A stretch of DNA of 64,000 nt from Saprospiraceae bacterium (GCA_016714445.1 JADJNF010000007.1:248001-312000); one strand, 5' to 3'. Shown: positions 1 through 7,980, counted from the stretch's first letter. Numbers and translations are program-made. The notes: generated by a model not told the origin, from the sequence alone.

Positions 1-379
1 CTCTACCGTAGCAATGCCCTTTCCAGGAAACCGGTTGTCCTCTGGGTGCTGCAGGAATTTTTAAAATAATTACTTGCTTGCCATCTTTCTCTATTCTGGT
101 TGTTGATCCAAAAGAAAGACGAGGGCTGGTGTGTTGAGCCATTTCGTTTTTATATTCATTAAGATGCTCGTCATTTATCTCCGTGCCCACAATCGACTTA
201 TCATTCTTAACTCCAAATACAACATAGCCAGTTTCGATACCTTTTAGATTAGCTTCATTGCTAAGTGCAGAAAAATACTGCCCCAGTTTATCCTTATCAT
301 ACCTGAATTTTGCTTCTTTAAACTCTACTACTTCAGTTTCTGTGGAAAGTGTTAGCAAATTATCTAATGTTTCTATCAT
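1..379 (-). CDS. AlbA_2 (Schlafen-like) domain protein, N-terminal part, cut by window edge
   Basis: I translated the left edge on the minus strand. It opens with MIETLDNLLTLSTETEVVEF, continues with FSALSNEANL, GYVVFGV and EIND, and ends with IPAAPRGQPVSW at the window edge. This is the start of the divergent AAA_4/AlbA_2 fold found in Schlafen-type and RecG-like ATP-binding regulators and in several defence proteins. Only the first 126 residues are present, so the C-terminal domains are unknown. The ATG overlaps the TGA of the methyltransferase gene upstream (ATGA), so the two are probably translationally coupled. A role with the restriction enzyme is inferred from this arrangement only. 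Confidence 0.75.
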   Translation of the reverse strand, partial: MIETLDNLLTLSTETEVVEFKEAKFRYDKDKLGQYFSALSNEANLKGIETGYVVFGVKNDKSIVGTEINDEHLNEYKNEMAQHTSPRLSFGSTTRIEKDGKQVIILKIPAAPRGQPVSWKGHCYGR

Positions 380-2388
380 TTCTTCTTTTTTAAAGATTTA
401 CCTCCCGACGCAAACAACGTCCCCTTATTCTTCTCTTCCTCTATCATCTGCTCATACATCTTAAACAAATACTCTAGTCGCTCCTCATCACTCTCAAAAG
501 GTTTGCTACGATAGCATCGCTCTATGGCCAGATCATTCTGATGATGTGCTTCTCTCAGCCCATCGGGCATCTTGTCCGGATCATAGAGCTGTGCAAGTGT
601 CTTTTCGCTATGTTTCTCACGCTCTTCCAGGATGCGATACACATGTTTTTCCAGTTCTTGTTTTTGACTATCGGATATGGTTGGGAATGGGAAGGCATTG
701 TATGTTATTCCAATTGCGTAATTTATATCCATTTTTAATCTACCTGAGACTGTGTGCGTCCATATCGAGTGTATTTTTGATGACAAAATACTAAACACAA
801 ACGGGTGATCACCATAAATTACAGCTGCTCTATCAAGAATAATTGTATCTTCATTATAAAATCCGCATTGTATATATTCTCTTCTTTCCGAGGTGACTCT
901 GGGAATTAGAATTGCTGTACCAGTTTGATGTCTTATTTCGGCAAAGCAAAATGGTTTGTCTGCAAGTAAATTAGTCGCTATTCTTTCACTCTTTAATCTT
1001 GATAATCTAACTTTCTCAACCCTAATTCTTATTTTTTCAATTTCTAAAGCTTCATGTAAATCTTCCTCTATTATCCATAAACACCATCTAAATGTATTAT
1101 TTGTAAATTCTACTGCTCCGACTAACTTTTTGAAAAATTTTTCTGATTCAGGATTTAATTTTACTATTTCTGATTTCTCTTCATCATTTAATATTAGATT
1201 TCCATCATCATTTGCCATGCTACCGAAAACCATTTCAGGTAGTTTAGAGATTTGCTTACGTCTTTTATTAATAAATATATTTTTATAATCAATCAAATAA
1301 GGGTTAATATTATTTGCTTTAAGCTTCAACCCATTGGAAAAAATTAGCTTTGGTCTATTTGACTTAGAACGTAAGCAAACTATTATACAAAAAACTGCTG
1401 CCTTATCTTTAGCATTATTTGTCCATAAAAATGGTTTGAAAGCTGATTCAATTTCAACATTATTTTCCAATATTGCAGGCCATAAAATGGCAACTTGTTC
1501 TCCTTGGCAAATTGAATTAGTACTAACAAAACTCACTTTAGATAAATGTAAATCATTAATATAATTTGCACCTTTAAAAAACCATGGAGCAATATAATCT
1601 AAGTTGTTATATTCAATAGATGAATGAGAAAATACGTAATTCATGTCGGATTTATGTGCAGCCTTTTGCAGTCTGGCGCCCAAATACGGTGGGTTCCCCA
1701 ATATATAAATCTCATCATCCTTCTCTTTAGGACATACTACTTCCCAGTCCACTCGGCACGCATTCCCATGTACGATATGGCCAGTCTCCATCAGGGGTAG
1801 TGCAGGTCTGGACATCCCAAATGCCGCAAAAAATGCTTGATTCATCTGATGTTCTGCCAGCCATAGAGACAATATCGCGACCTCATGCGCAAAATCATCC
1901 AGCTCTATACCATAAAAATGACTCAGTGTGATCATGGACAGATATTCTGTACCGAGATCGAGACTACCACTGCCTTGATGACCTTTCAGCGCTTGTATAT
2001 CCCGGATGATCAGCATCTCCAGTTTGCGCAATTCCTTGTACGCTATGATCAGAAAGTTTCCACTACCACAAGCTGGGTCAAAGACCTTGATTTTGCTAAT
2101 CCGTACCCTGAGATCACTTAGTTTTTTGAGATTTCCTTTAGCATTTTCATATGCTTCATACAGTTCATTTAGAAACAAAGGTTCGATCACCTTCATGATA
2201 TTCGGCACACTCGTATAGTGCATGCCGAGACCACCTCTGTGCTCAGGTGTGATCACCGCTTGTATCATAGACCCGAAGATATCCGGATTGATAGCCTTCC
2301 AGTCCAGCTCTCCCATGTCTATCGCCATCTGCCGGCTACGCCTGCGTAAACATTGGGGCAGCATATTGATGACGGAATAGACCACCAT
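376..2388 (-). CDS. MmeI-like restriction-modification enzyme, methyltransferase and target-recognition part (frameshifted C-terminal portion)
   Basis: This frame carries an N6-adenine DNA methyltransferase: SAM motif I FDPACGSGNF near residue 105, catalytic motif IV GNPPY near residue 232, then a long target-recognition region to the stop. The pre-motif stretch GELDWKAINPDIFGSMIQAV is typical of the MmeI-like (COG1002, type IIG/IIL) family. The first about 17 codons from ATG 2388 are out of frame with the real protein, whose N-terminus lies in the adjacent frame (2336-3112). One base less at about 2338 would join PMFTQA directly to SRQMAIDMGELDW, giving a normal protein of about 910 aa. It overlaps the downstream AlbA_2 gene by four bases. 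Either a real inactivating mutation or a sequence error. Confidence 0.85.
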   Translation of the reverse strand: MVVYSVINMLPQCLRRRSRQMAIDMGELDWKAINPDIFGSMIQAVITPEHRGGLGMHYTSVPNIMKVIEPLFLNELYEAYENAKGNLKKLSDLRVRISKIKVFDPACGSGNFLIIAYKELRKLEMLIIRDIQALKGHQGSGSLDLGTEYLSMITLSHFYGIELDDFAHEVAILSLWLAEHQMNQAFFAAFGMSRPALPLMETGHIVHGNACRVDWEVVCPKEKDDEIYILGNPPYLGARLQKAAHKSDMNYVFSHSSIEYNNLDYIAPWFFKGANYINDLHLSKVSFVSTNSICQGEQVAILWPAILENNVEIESAFKPFLWTNNAKDKAAVFCIIVCLRSKSNRPKLIFSNGLKLKANNINPYLIDYKNIFINKRRKQISKLPEMVFGSMANDDGNLILNDEEKSEIVKLNPESEKFFKKLVGAVEFTNNTFRWCLWIIEEDLHEALEIEKIRIRVEKVRLSRLKSERIATNLLADKPFCFAEIRHQTGTAILIPRVTSERREYIQCGFYNEDTIILDRAAVIYGDHPFVFSILSSKIHSIWTHTVSGRLKMDINYAIGITYNAFPFPTISDSQKQELEKHVYRILEEREKHSEKTLAQLYDPDKMPDGLREAHHQNDLAIERCYRSKPFESDEERLEYLFKMYEQMIEEEKNKGTLFASGGKSLKKKK

Positions 2389-3112
2389 TTACATATGGAA
2401 AAGCATCGAGATAAGCAGGTAAGTTTTGTCTTTGCCCTTTGTCAGTATTCATGACATCCCACAGCGTGTCCAGATAGCTATGCAGATCACTACCATCTAC
2501 TTGAGTATGACTACTGATAGCTCCTGTAAATTGTCCTTGTTCAAAAATACCCGTATCTTCTGCAAAAAAACAAAACAACATCCTGGACAAAAACACATTC
2601 AGACTATGTACTTCCGCTTCTGTACCGGTAGGATTATCCTTGCTGATTTCATCATAAAACTTAGCCATTTTATCTGCAGCCCTTACGTCAGCAATAGTCT
2701 CTTCTTTCCCCTCAAACTTTTCCATCCCTGCCCATGGCAGAAAAAAATCAAAATGATTGATCAGTTCTTTGATGGCTATATCCAGCACATCTTTTGTTTT
2801 GGTATCGAGTGCTCTGATATGAATACCATCTGTCACTATTACAAATCTAGGATCATACTTGCCAACCTTCGTGTCTGCAAGCACAGCGTCATATGCATTT
2901 CCTACATCACCATCAGATACAAATTTGTAGTACAGCTTTTTCTTTAGTATGATTTCTCCATCATCCTTAGACAAGTTCATACCACCTTTTTCGAGCCTGC
3001 TGATGGTAGTCTTGGGCAGCCCATAAGCTTGCAGCAAATCAAAGACAAATCGTTCTTTGTCTAACCCCTTGATTACCTTCTCTACATTTTCTTGTATCTG
3101 AGTGATGTTCAT
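2336..3112 (-). CDS. MmeI-like restriction-modification enzyme, N-terminal nuclease/helical part (truncated by frameshift)
   Basis: This 258-aa frame is the front of the methyltransferase encoded just downstream. It has an N-terminal region of the kind that carries the PD-ExK nuclease fold in this family (FVIVTDGIHIRALD around residue 93) and the helical connector with the characteristic FFAEDTGIFEQGQF. It ends in FPYVNGGLF...PMFTQA and then TAG, exactly where family members run on into the DNA methyltransferase domain. The reading continues in another frame. Alone it would lack methyltransferase and recognition domains, so the system as written should be inactive unless the frame is restored. 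I cannot identify individual catalytic residues with certainty. Confidence 0.8.
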   Translation of the reverse strand: MNITQIQENVEKVIKGLDKERFVFDLLQAYGLPKTTISRLEKGGMNLSKDDGEIILKKKLYYKFVSDGDVGNAYDAVLADTKVGKYDPRFVIVTDGIHIRALDTKTKDVLDIAIKELINHFDFFLPWAGMEKFEGKEETIADVRAADKMAKFYDEISKDNPTGTEAEVHSLNVFLSRMLFCFFAEDTGIFEQGQFTGAISSHTQVDGSDLHSYLDTLWDVMNTDKGQRQNLPAYLDAFPYVNGGLFRHQYAAPMFTQA

Positions 3113-3131
3113 ATTTCTTATGACAGAGATC

Positions 3132-3383
3132 TTATCTCTTTTTATTGGATTGAGACAATAATGATGCTGCCATTGACTTAGTTAAATCATTGTATTTATC
3201 ACTTTTCATTGCATTAGATGCTTTTGTTTCCATTGCAGCACCAGTTTCCTTTTTGGTATTGGATTGTGACATAATGGATCCTGCAAATTGTTTTGCTATC
3301 TTTGAAGCACTATTATCTTTTAATACTTTACTTGCTTCAGAAGCTATGGTTTTTGATGATTGTTTCAAATTTTTCATTTTCAA
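3132..3383 (-). CDS. Small lysine/serine-rich protein with internal duplication
   Basis: This 83-aa gene sits between the ImmA regulator (stop 17 bases upstream) and the restriction gene (start 19 bases downstream), in the same direction. The protein is basic and rich in Ser, Lys and Ala. It contains two copies of one motif: IAKQFAGSIMSQSNTKK in the middle and LTKSMAASLLSQSNKKR at the C-terminus. I do not recognise the family and see no catalytic motif. Its position suggests a role in the defence operon, for example as antitoxin or regulator, but that is a guess. The start could also be the second Met, two codons in. Confidence 0.6.
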   Translation of the reverse strand: MKMKNLKQSSKTIASEASKVLKDNSASKIAKQFAGSIMSQSNTKKETGAAMETKASNAMKSDKYNDLTKSMAASLLSQSNKKR

Positions 3384-3400
3384 ATATTTTACGTTAAAGA

Positions 3401-4468
3401 TTAATTACGAATAATTTTAAGTTTTACATTATCGCTATAATACAAAGCATTCAGGTCTTTTACATTGATATGTAACATATTGGCAAGTTCATCTTTTGTG
3501 TATCCCAATTCATTGGTATGCAACTCAAGCATTTCCTTAAACAAAGTCGCTTTTTCTGGTGACACATTAAATTCTGCAGGTTCCTTTGTTTTATATCCTA
3601 AAGAGGCCATTTGTTGCCACAAATATCTATACTGATTATCGGTCACTTGTGCCAATTCTTTTGCTTTGTACAAAAGTGCACCCATTGATATTTTCCAATA
3701 CCTTTTCATATTACCCAAAGTTTCAAGACTAATTGTTTCAAGATCTTGTAAAAATTCGGAAGCAGGTACAAGTAATTCAGAAGCAAATTGCATGGCTTCT
3801 TTTTCTACATTTCGGATTTGGGCAATTTGCTGGCCAATATGCATAACTAAATGACCCAATTCGTGTGCTAAAGTTAAACGTTGCCTATCTCCTGGCATTT
3901 TGTTATTTATATATATGATAGGCTGTCGTTCTTTAGAAAATAAACTTAGACCATCCATTTTTTCAGAACCAAAATCAAATGGAACAACAACTATCCCATT
4001 ATCTTCAATAATCTTAGTAAGATTCTCTATTCTTCCTTTTGGTATTCTCCATTTTTGTCTCACCCATTTTGCTGCTGATTCAGGCGTACCATGATCATCT
4101 ACATCCCATAATGGTAAATTAAGTTCTGGAAGCTCTACACTTGTCATAAGATTTTCTAAATTCATCCTAACGAGATTCATGCTGCCTTCTGCCTTTAATA
4201 AATCTCTTTTCTTGATTACAATTCTTTTTCTATAATAGGATAAATTTGGTTCAAAAATATTATTTGTTTGTTCAAAAAATGACATCGGAAATTCGAGGAC
4301 ATTACAAATATTTGTAAAAATTTCTTCAGATGGTTTGTTTAAACCTTTTTCAATTTTTGACAACATGCCCTGTGTCAATTGAATAAGATCAGCCAATTCA
4401 CTTTGAGAAATACCCCTTATTTCTCTAGCCAACACAATCATTTCTGGATTTATTGATTTCATTGACAT
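3401..4468 (-). CDS. XRE-family regulator with ImmA/IrrE metallopeptidase domain
   Basis: Residues about 8-65 form an XRE-type helix-turn-helix (ISQSELADLIQLTQGMLSKIE). Residues about 170-270 form an ImmA/IrrE peptidase with zinc motif HELGH at 202-206 preceded by RLTLA. Members of this family bind operators through the HTH and cleave a partner repressor or themselves on a signal. They are common beside restriction systems, prophages and toxin-antitoxin modules. The gene lies 10 bases after the 203-aa gene and just before the 83-aa gene, so it is probably the control protein of this operon. All expected zinc-motif residues are present. Confidence 0.88.
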   Translation of the reverse strand: MSMKSINPEMIVLAREIRGISQSELADLIQLTQGMLSKIEKGLNKPSEEIFTNICNVLEFPMSFFEQTNNIFEPNLSYYRKRIVIKKRDLLKAEGSMNLVRMNLENLMTSVELPELNLPLWDVDDHGTPESAAKWVRQKWRIPKGRIENLTKIIEDNGIVVVPFDFGSEKMDGLSLFSKERQPIIYINNKMPGDRQRLTLAHELGHLVMHIGQQIAQIRNVEKEAMQFASELLVPASEFLQDLETISLETLGNMKRYWKISMGALLYKAKELAQVTDNQYRYLWQQMASLGYKTKEPAEFNVSPEKATLFKEMLELHTNELGYTKDELANMLHINVKDLNALYYSDNVKLKIIRN

Positions 4469-4478
4469 TATATTTTAT

Positions 4479-5090
4479 TTACTTTGTTCCTGTCTTTTTA
4501 ATTTGATTATCTTTAATTTTTACTCTTTTTTGGATGGTTACTTCTTCTTCTGATTCAATTGGTTTGAAATTGATAATATTTTGTTCAATATATCCATTTA
4601 GACCAATTTCCCACCTTATGTTATCTCCAAGCCTGCACAGAATATAGATATTTTGTAAACATGTCCATGTAGCATCAGGTGTATAGCCTGCATACAATAA
4701 AGTAGTGGCCGCGGGAATTCCAGGTATTTCAATTTGGTTTTTATAATTATTTGTTTGCTTGGTCAATATATTGGACGTACTCCGGTCTTTATTGATCTTT
4801 TTAAATCTTATAAAAAGACTATTATTAATAAGTATACCAAATACTCTATTGATATACCCTATTTTTACTTCCGAACAGTCTTTAAATGCTACTTTTAATC
4901 TTGCGCGTATCAGAGCATGTATATGGTTAGCCTTTTCAGTTTTATTGAAAGTTACATAAACTCCATTACTATGGTGAAAATTAATAGTGGCTAAATGGTC
5001 ATTAAAACCACTTTCAATAGCCTCTTGAATTTTTAAAAAATAAGGTTCTAAAATTATTTCCGCTTGTTGTTTTGATAATAAATGCTTCAT
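4479..5090 (-). CDS. Hypothetical protein, first gene of the defence operon
   Basis: 203-aa protein that I do not recognise. A longer frame begins at 5162, but a good Bacteroidota promoter (5110-5142) lies inside that extension, so I choose ATG 5090 (MKHLLSKQ). The N-terminal half contains FHHSNGVYVTFNKTEKANH and a basic helix HALIRARLKVAF. The C-terminal half has WTCLQNIYILCRLGDNIRW followed by a lysine-rich tail. There is no signal peptide or membrane segment. It is 10 bases from the ImmA/IrrE regulator and may be its cleavage target or toxin partner; this rests only on the tight pairing. Confidence 0.7.
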   Translation of the reverse strand: MKHLLSKQQAEIILEPYFLKIQEAIESGFNDHLATINFHHSNGVYVTFNKTEKANHIHALIRARLKVAFKDCSEVKIGYINRVFGILINNSLFIRFKKINKDRSTSNILTKQTNNYKNQIEIPGIPAATTLLYAGYTPDATWTCLQNIYILCRLGDNIRWEIGLNGYIEQNIINFKPIESEEEVTIQKRVKIKDNQIKKTGTK

Positions 5091-5109
5091 ATAATAAAAT
5101 TTAATACTG

Positions 5110-5142
5110 CAAAGGTAATGGATAACTTTAAATAAACTGCAA
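5110..5142 (-). promoter_or_regulatory. Bacteroidota-type promoter of the defence operon
   Basis: On the minus strand TTG (5142-5140) is followed after 22 bases by TACCTTTG (5117-5110), matching the -33/-7 pattern of Bacteroidota sigma-ABfr promoters. Transcription would begin about 15 bases upstream of ATG 5090. The spacing is slightly longer than the usual 19-21. Confidence 0.55.
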
Positions 5143-5279
5143 AATCGTATATAAATATTCATATAATTGTATTAAATATATTCATGAAATTATAAAACAT
5201 TGTAATACAATAATATACAGTTAATAGATTTTATTGTAATTTTATAAATGTAGGAATAAATATTATTTAAAATGCAGAT

Positions 5280-6310
5280 AACTTTTTATCCCCCATCCTC
5301 CGGCACACCTTCTTCACTCTTTCATTCAGTCCCTACCATTTCACTTCGCTACCTGCGTCCGCTACCTTGCATTATCGCTCCTTCCATTCCTTCGTTCATC
5401 AGGAGAGCCGGGTGACTGAGCGCTGCAAAGCTGAGTCGAAGTCCCCGCAGCATAAGTATCTCCGTCACTCCATTGCACGGCCAGCGCAAGTTTGCAACTT
5501 GTGCTCTACTATTTCCATTCCGCATGCAGCATTGACAGCCGCCCACTAGCTTTACTTCAGTCAATGCCACCTCTGCTCCATTCCACCTGCCCATTCGCTC
5601 CATTCCGTTCCTCCTATACACATGCTTTTAGCTCAGCTTTTTTACCCCATACGCAATCCTCAGCTTCATAAGCTGTGTGCCGAAGGCACTTATTTATTTG
5701 TCGGGTGCTTGCTTCATTGCATTCCGCTGCGTTCACCCTTTCGCAGGTAAAGCGGCATACTGTCTCAGCCATAGACCATCCTGGCACTGCCACTGACTTA
5801 GCTCATAGCCTGCATCTGTACAGAGTGTACTCAGCACCACATCCACCCAATACACACAGTACAGCAGCAGTCTATCTCCCGCCAACGCTCTACAGCGGCA
5901 GCGACGCAGTTACAGAGTAGAAGCCATATAGCCCAGTACCAGTGCCTTTGGCACCTATATGCCACATATCTCCACCTTGCAGGTAGTATATGTGTCATAT
6001 TCCTGGTCCTTATGTCTTCCACTCTGTGAAGGGCGCTCCTGGATGGCGGCTATGGCTGGCAGTATTTCCGGTGCTGCCTGTGCCTGATACAGCGTGCCCA
6101 CTCCGCCAGCTCCATGCGCACACTGTATCATTCACCGCACCTCCCTTTATTTTTTTTGGGGGCAGCCATGCGGGGGCATTTGGTACGCACAGCCATCTTC
6201 GTTCCTCACATTACTCCTGTACGCACCATCTGCCCCGCTGCCCCTGGTGAATTCTTACTTCTTAGTTTTACCACCTCTGGTGGTATGTTTTTAGTTGCAT
6301 AGTCAACGCT
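5280..6310. other. C-rich non-coding block with many short perfect hairpins
   Basis: No convincing gene is visible over about 1.1 kb. Bases 5163-5280 are AT-rich promoter DNA, then composition changes abruptly to C-rich on the plus strand. Short perfect stems with three-base loops recur: 5487-5501 (CAAGTT/AACTTG), 5661-5675 (CAGCTT/AAGCTG), 5677-5689 (GTGCC/GGCAC), 5942-5954 (same stem, different loop), 6269-6285 (TACCACC/GGTGGTA). Larger stems lie at 5724-5755 and 5963-5994. Bases around 5410-5445 resemble the ACTGAGCG/GTCGAAGT sequence common between genes in Bacteroidota. The piece could be a structured RNA or decayed mobile DNA. Confidence 0.5.
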
Positions 6311-6336
6311 GAAGGCTCTTTTACCTGATAAAAATG

Positions 6337-6358
6337 TATTTAAGTAGTTGCTTAAATA
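6337..6358 (+). promoter_or_regulatory. Probable ArsR operator (inverted repeat)
   Basis: TATTTAAG (6337-6344) and CTTAAATA (6351-6358) form a perfect 8-base inverted repeat with a 6-base spacer. The size and AT-rich half-sites fit an ArsR/SmtB dimer site. It covers the -33 element of the arsR promoter, so binding should block transcription of the operon. Confidence 0.65.
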
Positions 6359-6377
6359 AACAAATTGACTACCTTTG
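6348..6377 (+). promoter_or_regulatory. Promoter of arsR-merTP-GDCCVxC operon
   Basis: TTG at 6348-6350, 19 bases, then TACCTTTG at 6370-6377: an excellent Bacteroidota promoter. The predicted start site, about five bases after the -7 box, falls on or next to ATG 6382, which implies a leaderless or nearly leaderless mRNA. Confidence 0.65.
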
Positions 6378-6381
6378 TGCT

Positions 6382-6756
6382 ATGAACAACATTTCTTGTA
6401 TTAGACAACAGGCGGACATTAAGCAAATCAATCGTTGCAAAGACCGAGTTTCAGAACTGAACGGTTCGTTTGACTATTTATCGAACGGACTTGAATTGGC
6501 GGTTAACAACGTAAGACTGAAAATCCTGTTCCTGCTTTACGAAGAGAAACAACTTTGTGTTTGCGACCTGAGCGACATTCTCGGAATGACCATTTCGGCA
6601 ATTTCACAACATCTGCGAAAACTCAAAGACAGAAAATTGATTGAAACGGAAAGGCAAGCACAAACCATTTTCTACTCATTGACAAAAGAGTATGAAAAAA
6701 TGCTGAAACCGTTTTTCAAAATACTTGACGAAAACAAAATTTTGGAAACAATATGA
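6382..6756 (+). CDS. ArsR/SmtB-family metal-sensing repressor
   Basis: Small winged-helix repressor of 124 aa. The DNA-binding domain runs from about residue 35 to 110, with LCVCDLSDIL carrying the Cys-x-Cys pair that binds thiophilic metal(loid)s in ArsR-type sensors, followed by the recognition helix MTISAISQHLRKL. More cysteines near the N-terminus (SCIRQQ, NRCKD) could add ligands. I choose ATG 6382 rather than 6334 because the operator and promoter lie in between. Its TGA overlaps the ATG of the transport gene (ATGA). It should repress this operon until metal binds. Confidence 0.88.
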   Translation: MNNISCIRQQADIKQINRCKDRVSELNGSFDYLSNGLELAVNNVRLKILFLLYEEKQLCVCDLSDILGMTISAISQHLRKLKDRKLIETERQAQTIFYSLTKEYEKMLKPFFKILDENKILETI

Positions 6757-7352
6757 AAACAGACAAAAAATTAATCGGTGCAGGACTTTTGACAGCAATT
6801 GCTGCATCACTTTGTTGTATCACACCTGTATTGGCTCTTGTTGCAGGGACGAGCGGACTTGCTTCAACCTTTTCTTGGCTTGAACCTGCAAGACCATATT
6901 TTATAGGTTTGACAATTTTGGTTCTTGGTTTTGCTTGGTACCAAAAGTTGAAACCCAATAAACAAATTGACTGCAATTGCGATACGGAAGAAAAGCCAAA
7001 ATTTATTCAATCCAAAATGTTTTTAGGAATTATAACAGCATTTTCAATAGTTATGCTTGCCTTTCCTTATTATGCTCACATTTTTTATCCCAAGACAGAA
7101 AAACAAGTCATTGTGGTTGACAAATCAAATGTTCAGACAGTTGAGTTTACCATAAGCGGAATGACTTGTGCAAGTTGTGAAGAACACGTAAATCACGAAG
7201 TGAATAAACTTTCGGGAATAATCAAATCAACTGCTTCATACGAAAACGAAAACGCAATTGTAGAATTTGATAACTCAAAAACAAACATTTCCGAAATTGA
7301 AAAAGCAATTAATGGAACAGGATATTCAGTAACTGACAAAAAGGAAAAATAA
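6753..7352 (+). CDS. merTP: Mercuric transport protein MerT fused to a MerP-like HMA domain (MerTP)
   Basis: Residues about 10-115 form three membrane helices of MerT type; the first carries the paired cysteines SLCCITPVL. Residues about 128-195 form a heavy-metal-associated domain with ISGMTCASCEEHV, the CxxC metal site of MerP. The two halves are separate proteins in proteobacterial mer operons but fused in Bacteroidota. The protein would move Hg2+, or another soft metal, across the inner membrane. It starts inside the arsR stop codon and ends one base before the next gene, so it is part of one operon. No mercuric reductase gene is visible nearby. Confidence 0.85.
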   Translation: MKTDKKLIGAGLLTAIAASLCCITPVLALVAGTSGLASTFSWLEPARPYFIGLTILVLGFAWYQKLKPNKQIDCNCDTEEKPKFIQSKMFLGIITAFSIVMLAFPYYAHIFYPKTEKQVIVVDKSNVQTVEFTISGMTCASCEEHVNHEVNKLSGIIKSTASYENENAIVEFDNSKTNISEIEKAINGTGYSVTDKKEK

Positions 7353-7353
7353 A

Positions 7354-7560
7354 ATGGAAATCATATTACAATCAACAATCACTTGCCCAAACTGCGGACA
7401 CAAAAAGGAAGAAACTATGCCGGCGGATGCATGCCAATATTTTTACGAATGTGAAAAATGTAATCAAATTCTTAAACCAAAACAAGGTGACTGCTGTGTT
7501 TATTGTAGTTTCGGAAGTGTAAAATGTCCGCCAATTCAACAAGACAAGAAATGTTGTTAA
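7354..7560 (+). CDS. GDCCVxC domain small cysteine-rich protein
   Basis: 68-aa protein with two N-terminal zinc-ribbon-like pairs (CPNCGH and CEKCN) and the diagnostic GDCCVYCSFGSVKCPP. It belongs to the GDCCVxC family, in which some members carry selenocysteine at the motif; here cysteine codons are used. Family members sit beside merT/merTP genes and are presumed to help handle mercury or similar metals in the cytoplasm. It starts one base after merTP and closes the operon. Confidence 0.8.
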   Translation: MEIILQSTITCPNCGHKKEETMPADACQYFYECEKCNQILKPKQGDCCVYCSFGSVKCPPIQQDKKCC

Positions 7561-7585
7561 CAAAGGCTAATTTAGATATTTTAAT

Positions 7586-7638
7586 AAAAAAACCGATCCG
7601 CAAATATAATGCTCTTCCGGCTTAGTAAAGATCAAGCC
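7586..7638 (+). repeat. 53-bp direct repeat, left copy
   Basis: 50 of 53 bases match 9295-9347. It begins with an A-run and CCGAT and ends in a small stem GGCTT/AAGCC. It lies just after the metal operon. This copy has only the left half of the longer element at 9293-9453; similarity stops after AAGCC. Confidence 0.85.
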
Positions 7639-7980
7639 TTGCAGGTGTTGGTGTAAAAAATGGCTTGGTGGAAGTGTATGGACTCTTTCCAGTTTAAGGT
7701 ATAGTATTATATTGGCTTTATCCTCTCTTTATTAGTTCCCCTTGAACAAAGAACCTTGTTATGTCCCTAACAAACCTCTATATTTGCCCTCAATAGTTAT
7801 TTTGTGAAGTATTTAAAAACTTATATCATCCATTTATAAATGAATCACATTACCAAACTTTCCTATTTTTATAAAATTCAATATGTATTATAAATCAATT
7901 AGTTATAATTTTAAAATTGAAAATAGAGTTGAGTATAACACCTTGTTAGTGGAAAAGTTAAATAATAAAACAAGCATAAA
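7639..7980. other. Intergenic region upstream of the DUF1905 gene
   Basis: AT-rich stretch with no gene. I see no clear TANNTTTG promoter for the gene at 7981, although the final 120 bases are very AT-rich and could hold one. Confidence 0.4.

Noticed and set aside
2426..2947. 173-codon plus-strand frame opposite the RM gene
   Set aside because: Antisense shadow of a well-supported gene; no motif or promoter.
4479..5162. Longer 227-aa start for the first defence gene
   Set aside because: The extension contains the promoter and has a Phe/Tyr/Ile-rich composition typical of non-coding AT-rich DNA.
5349..5621. Open frame of 90 codons on the minus strand in the C-rich block
   Set aside because: Composition artefact: stop codons are rare in C-rich DNA, no family resemblance, and several hairpins and a known-looking intergenic repeat lie inside it.
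5487..5755. CRISPR array
   Set aside because: The short hairpins differ in sequence and spacing; there are no regular direct repeats or cas genes.
5990..6250. Overlapping plus-strand frames of 60-86 codons before arsR
   Set aside because: Three frames are open at once, none has a plausible start region, and the residue mix (Pro, Cys, His, Trp rich) is not protein-like.
7639..7980. Second half of the inverted-repeat element after the left 53-bp copy
   Set aside because: I looked for the TTTGCTGCTTATCGG end here and did not find it; the left copy is truncated.
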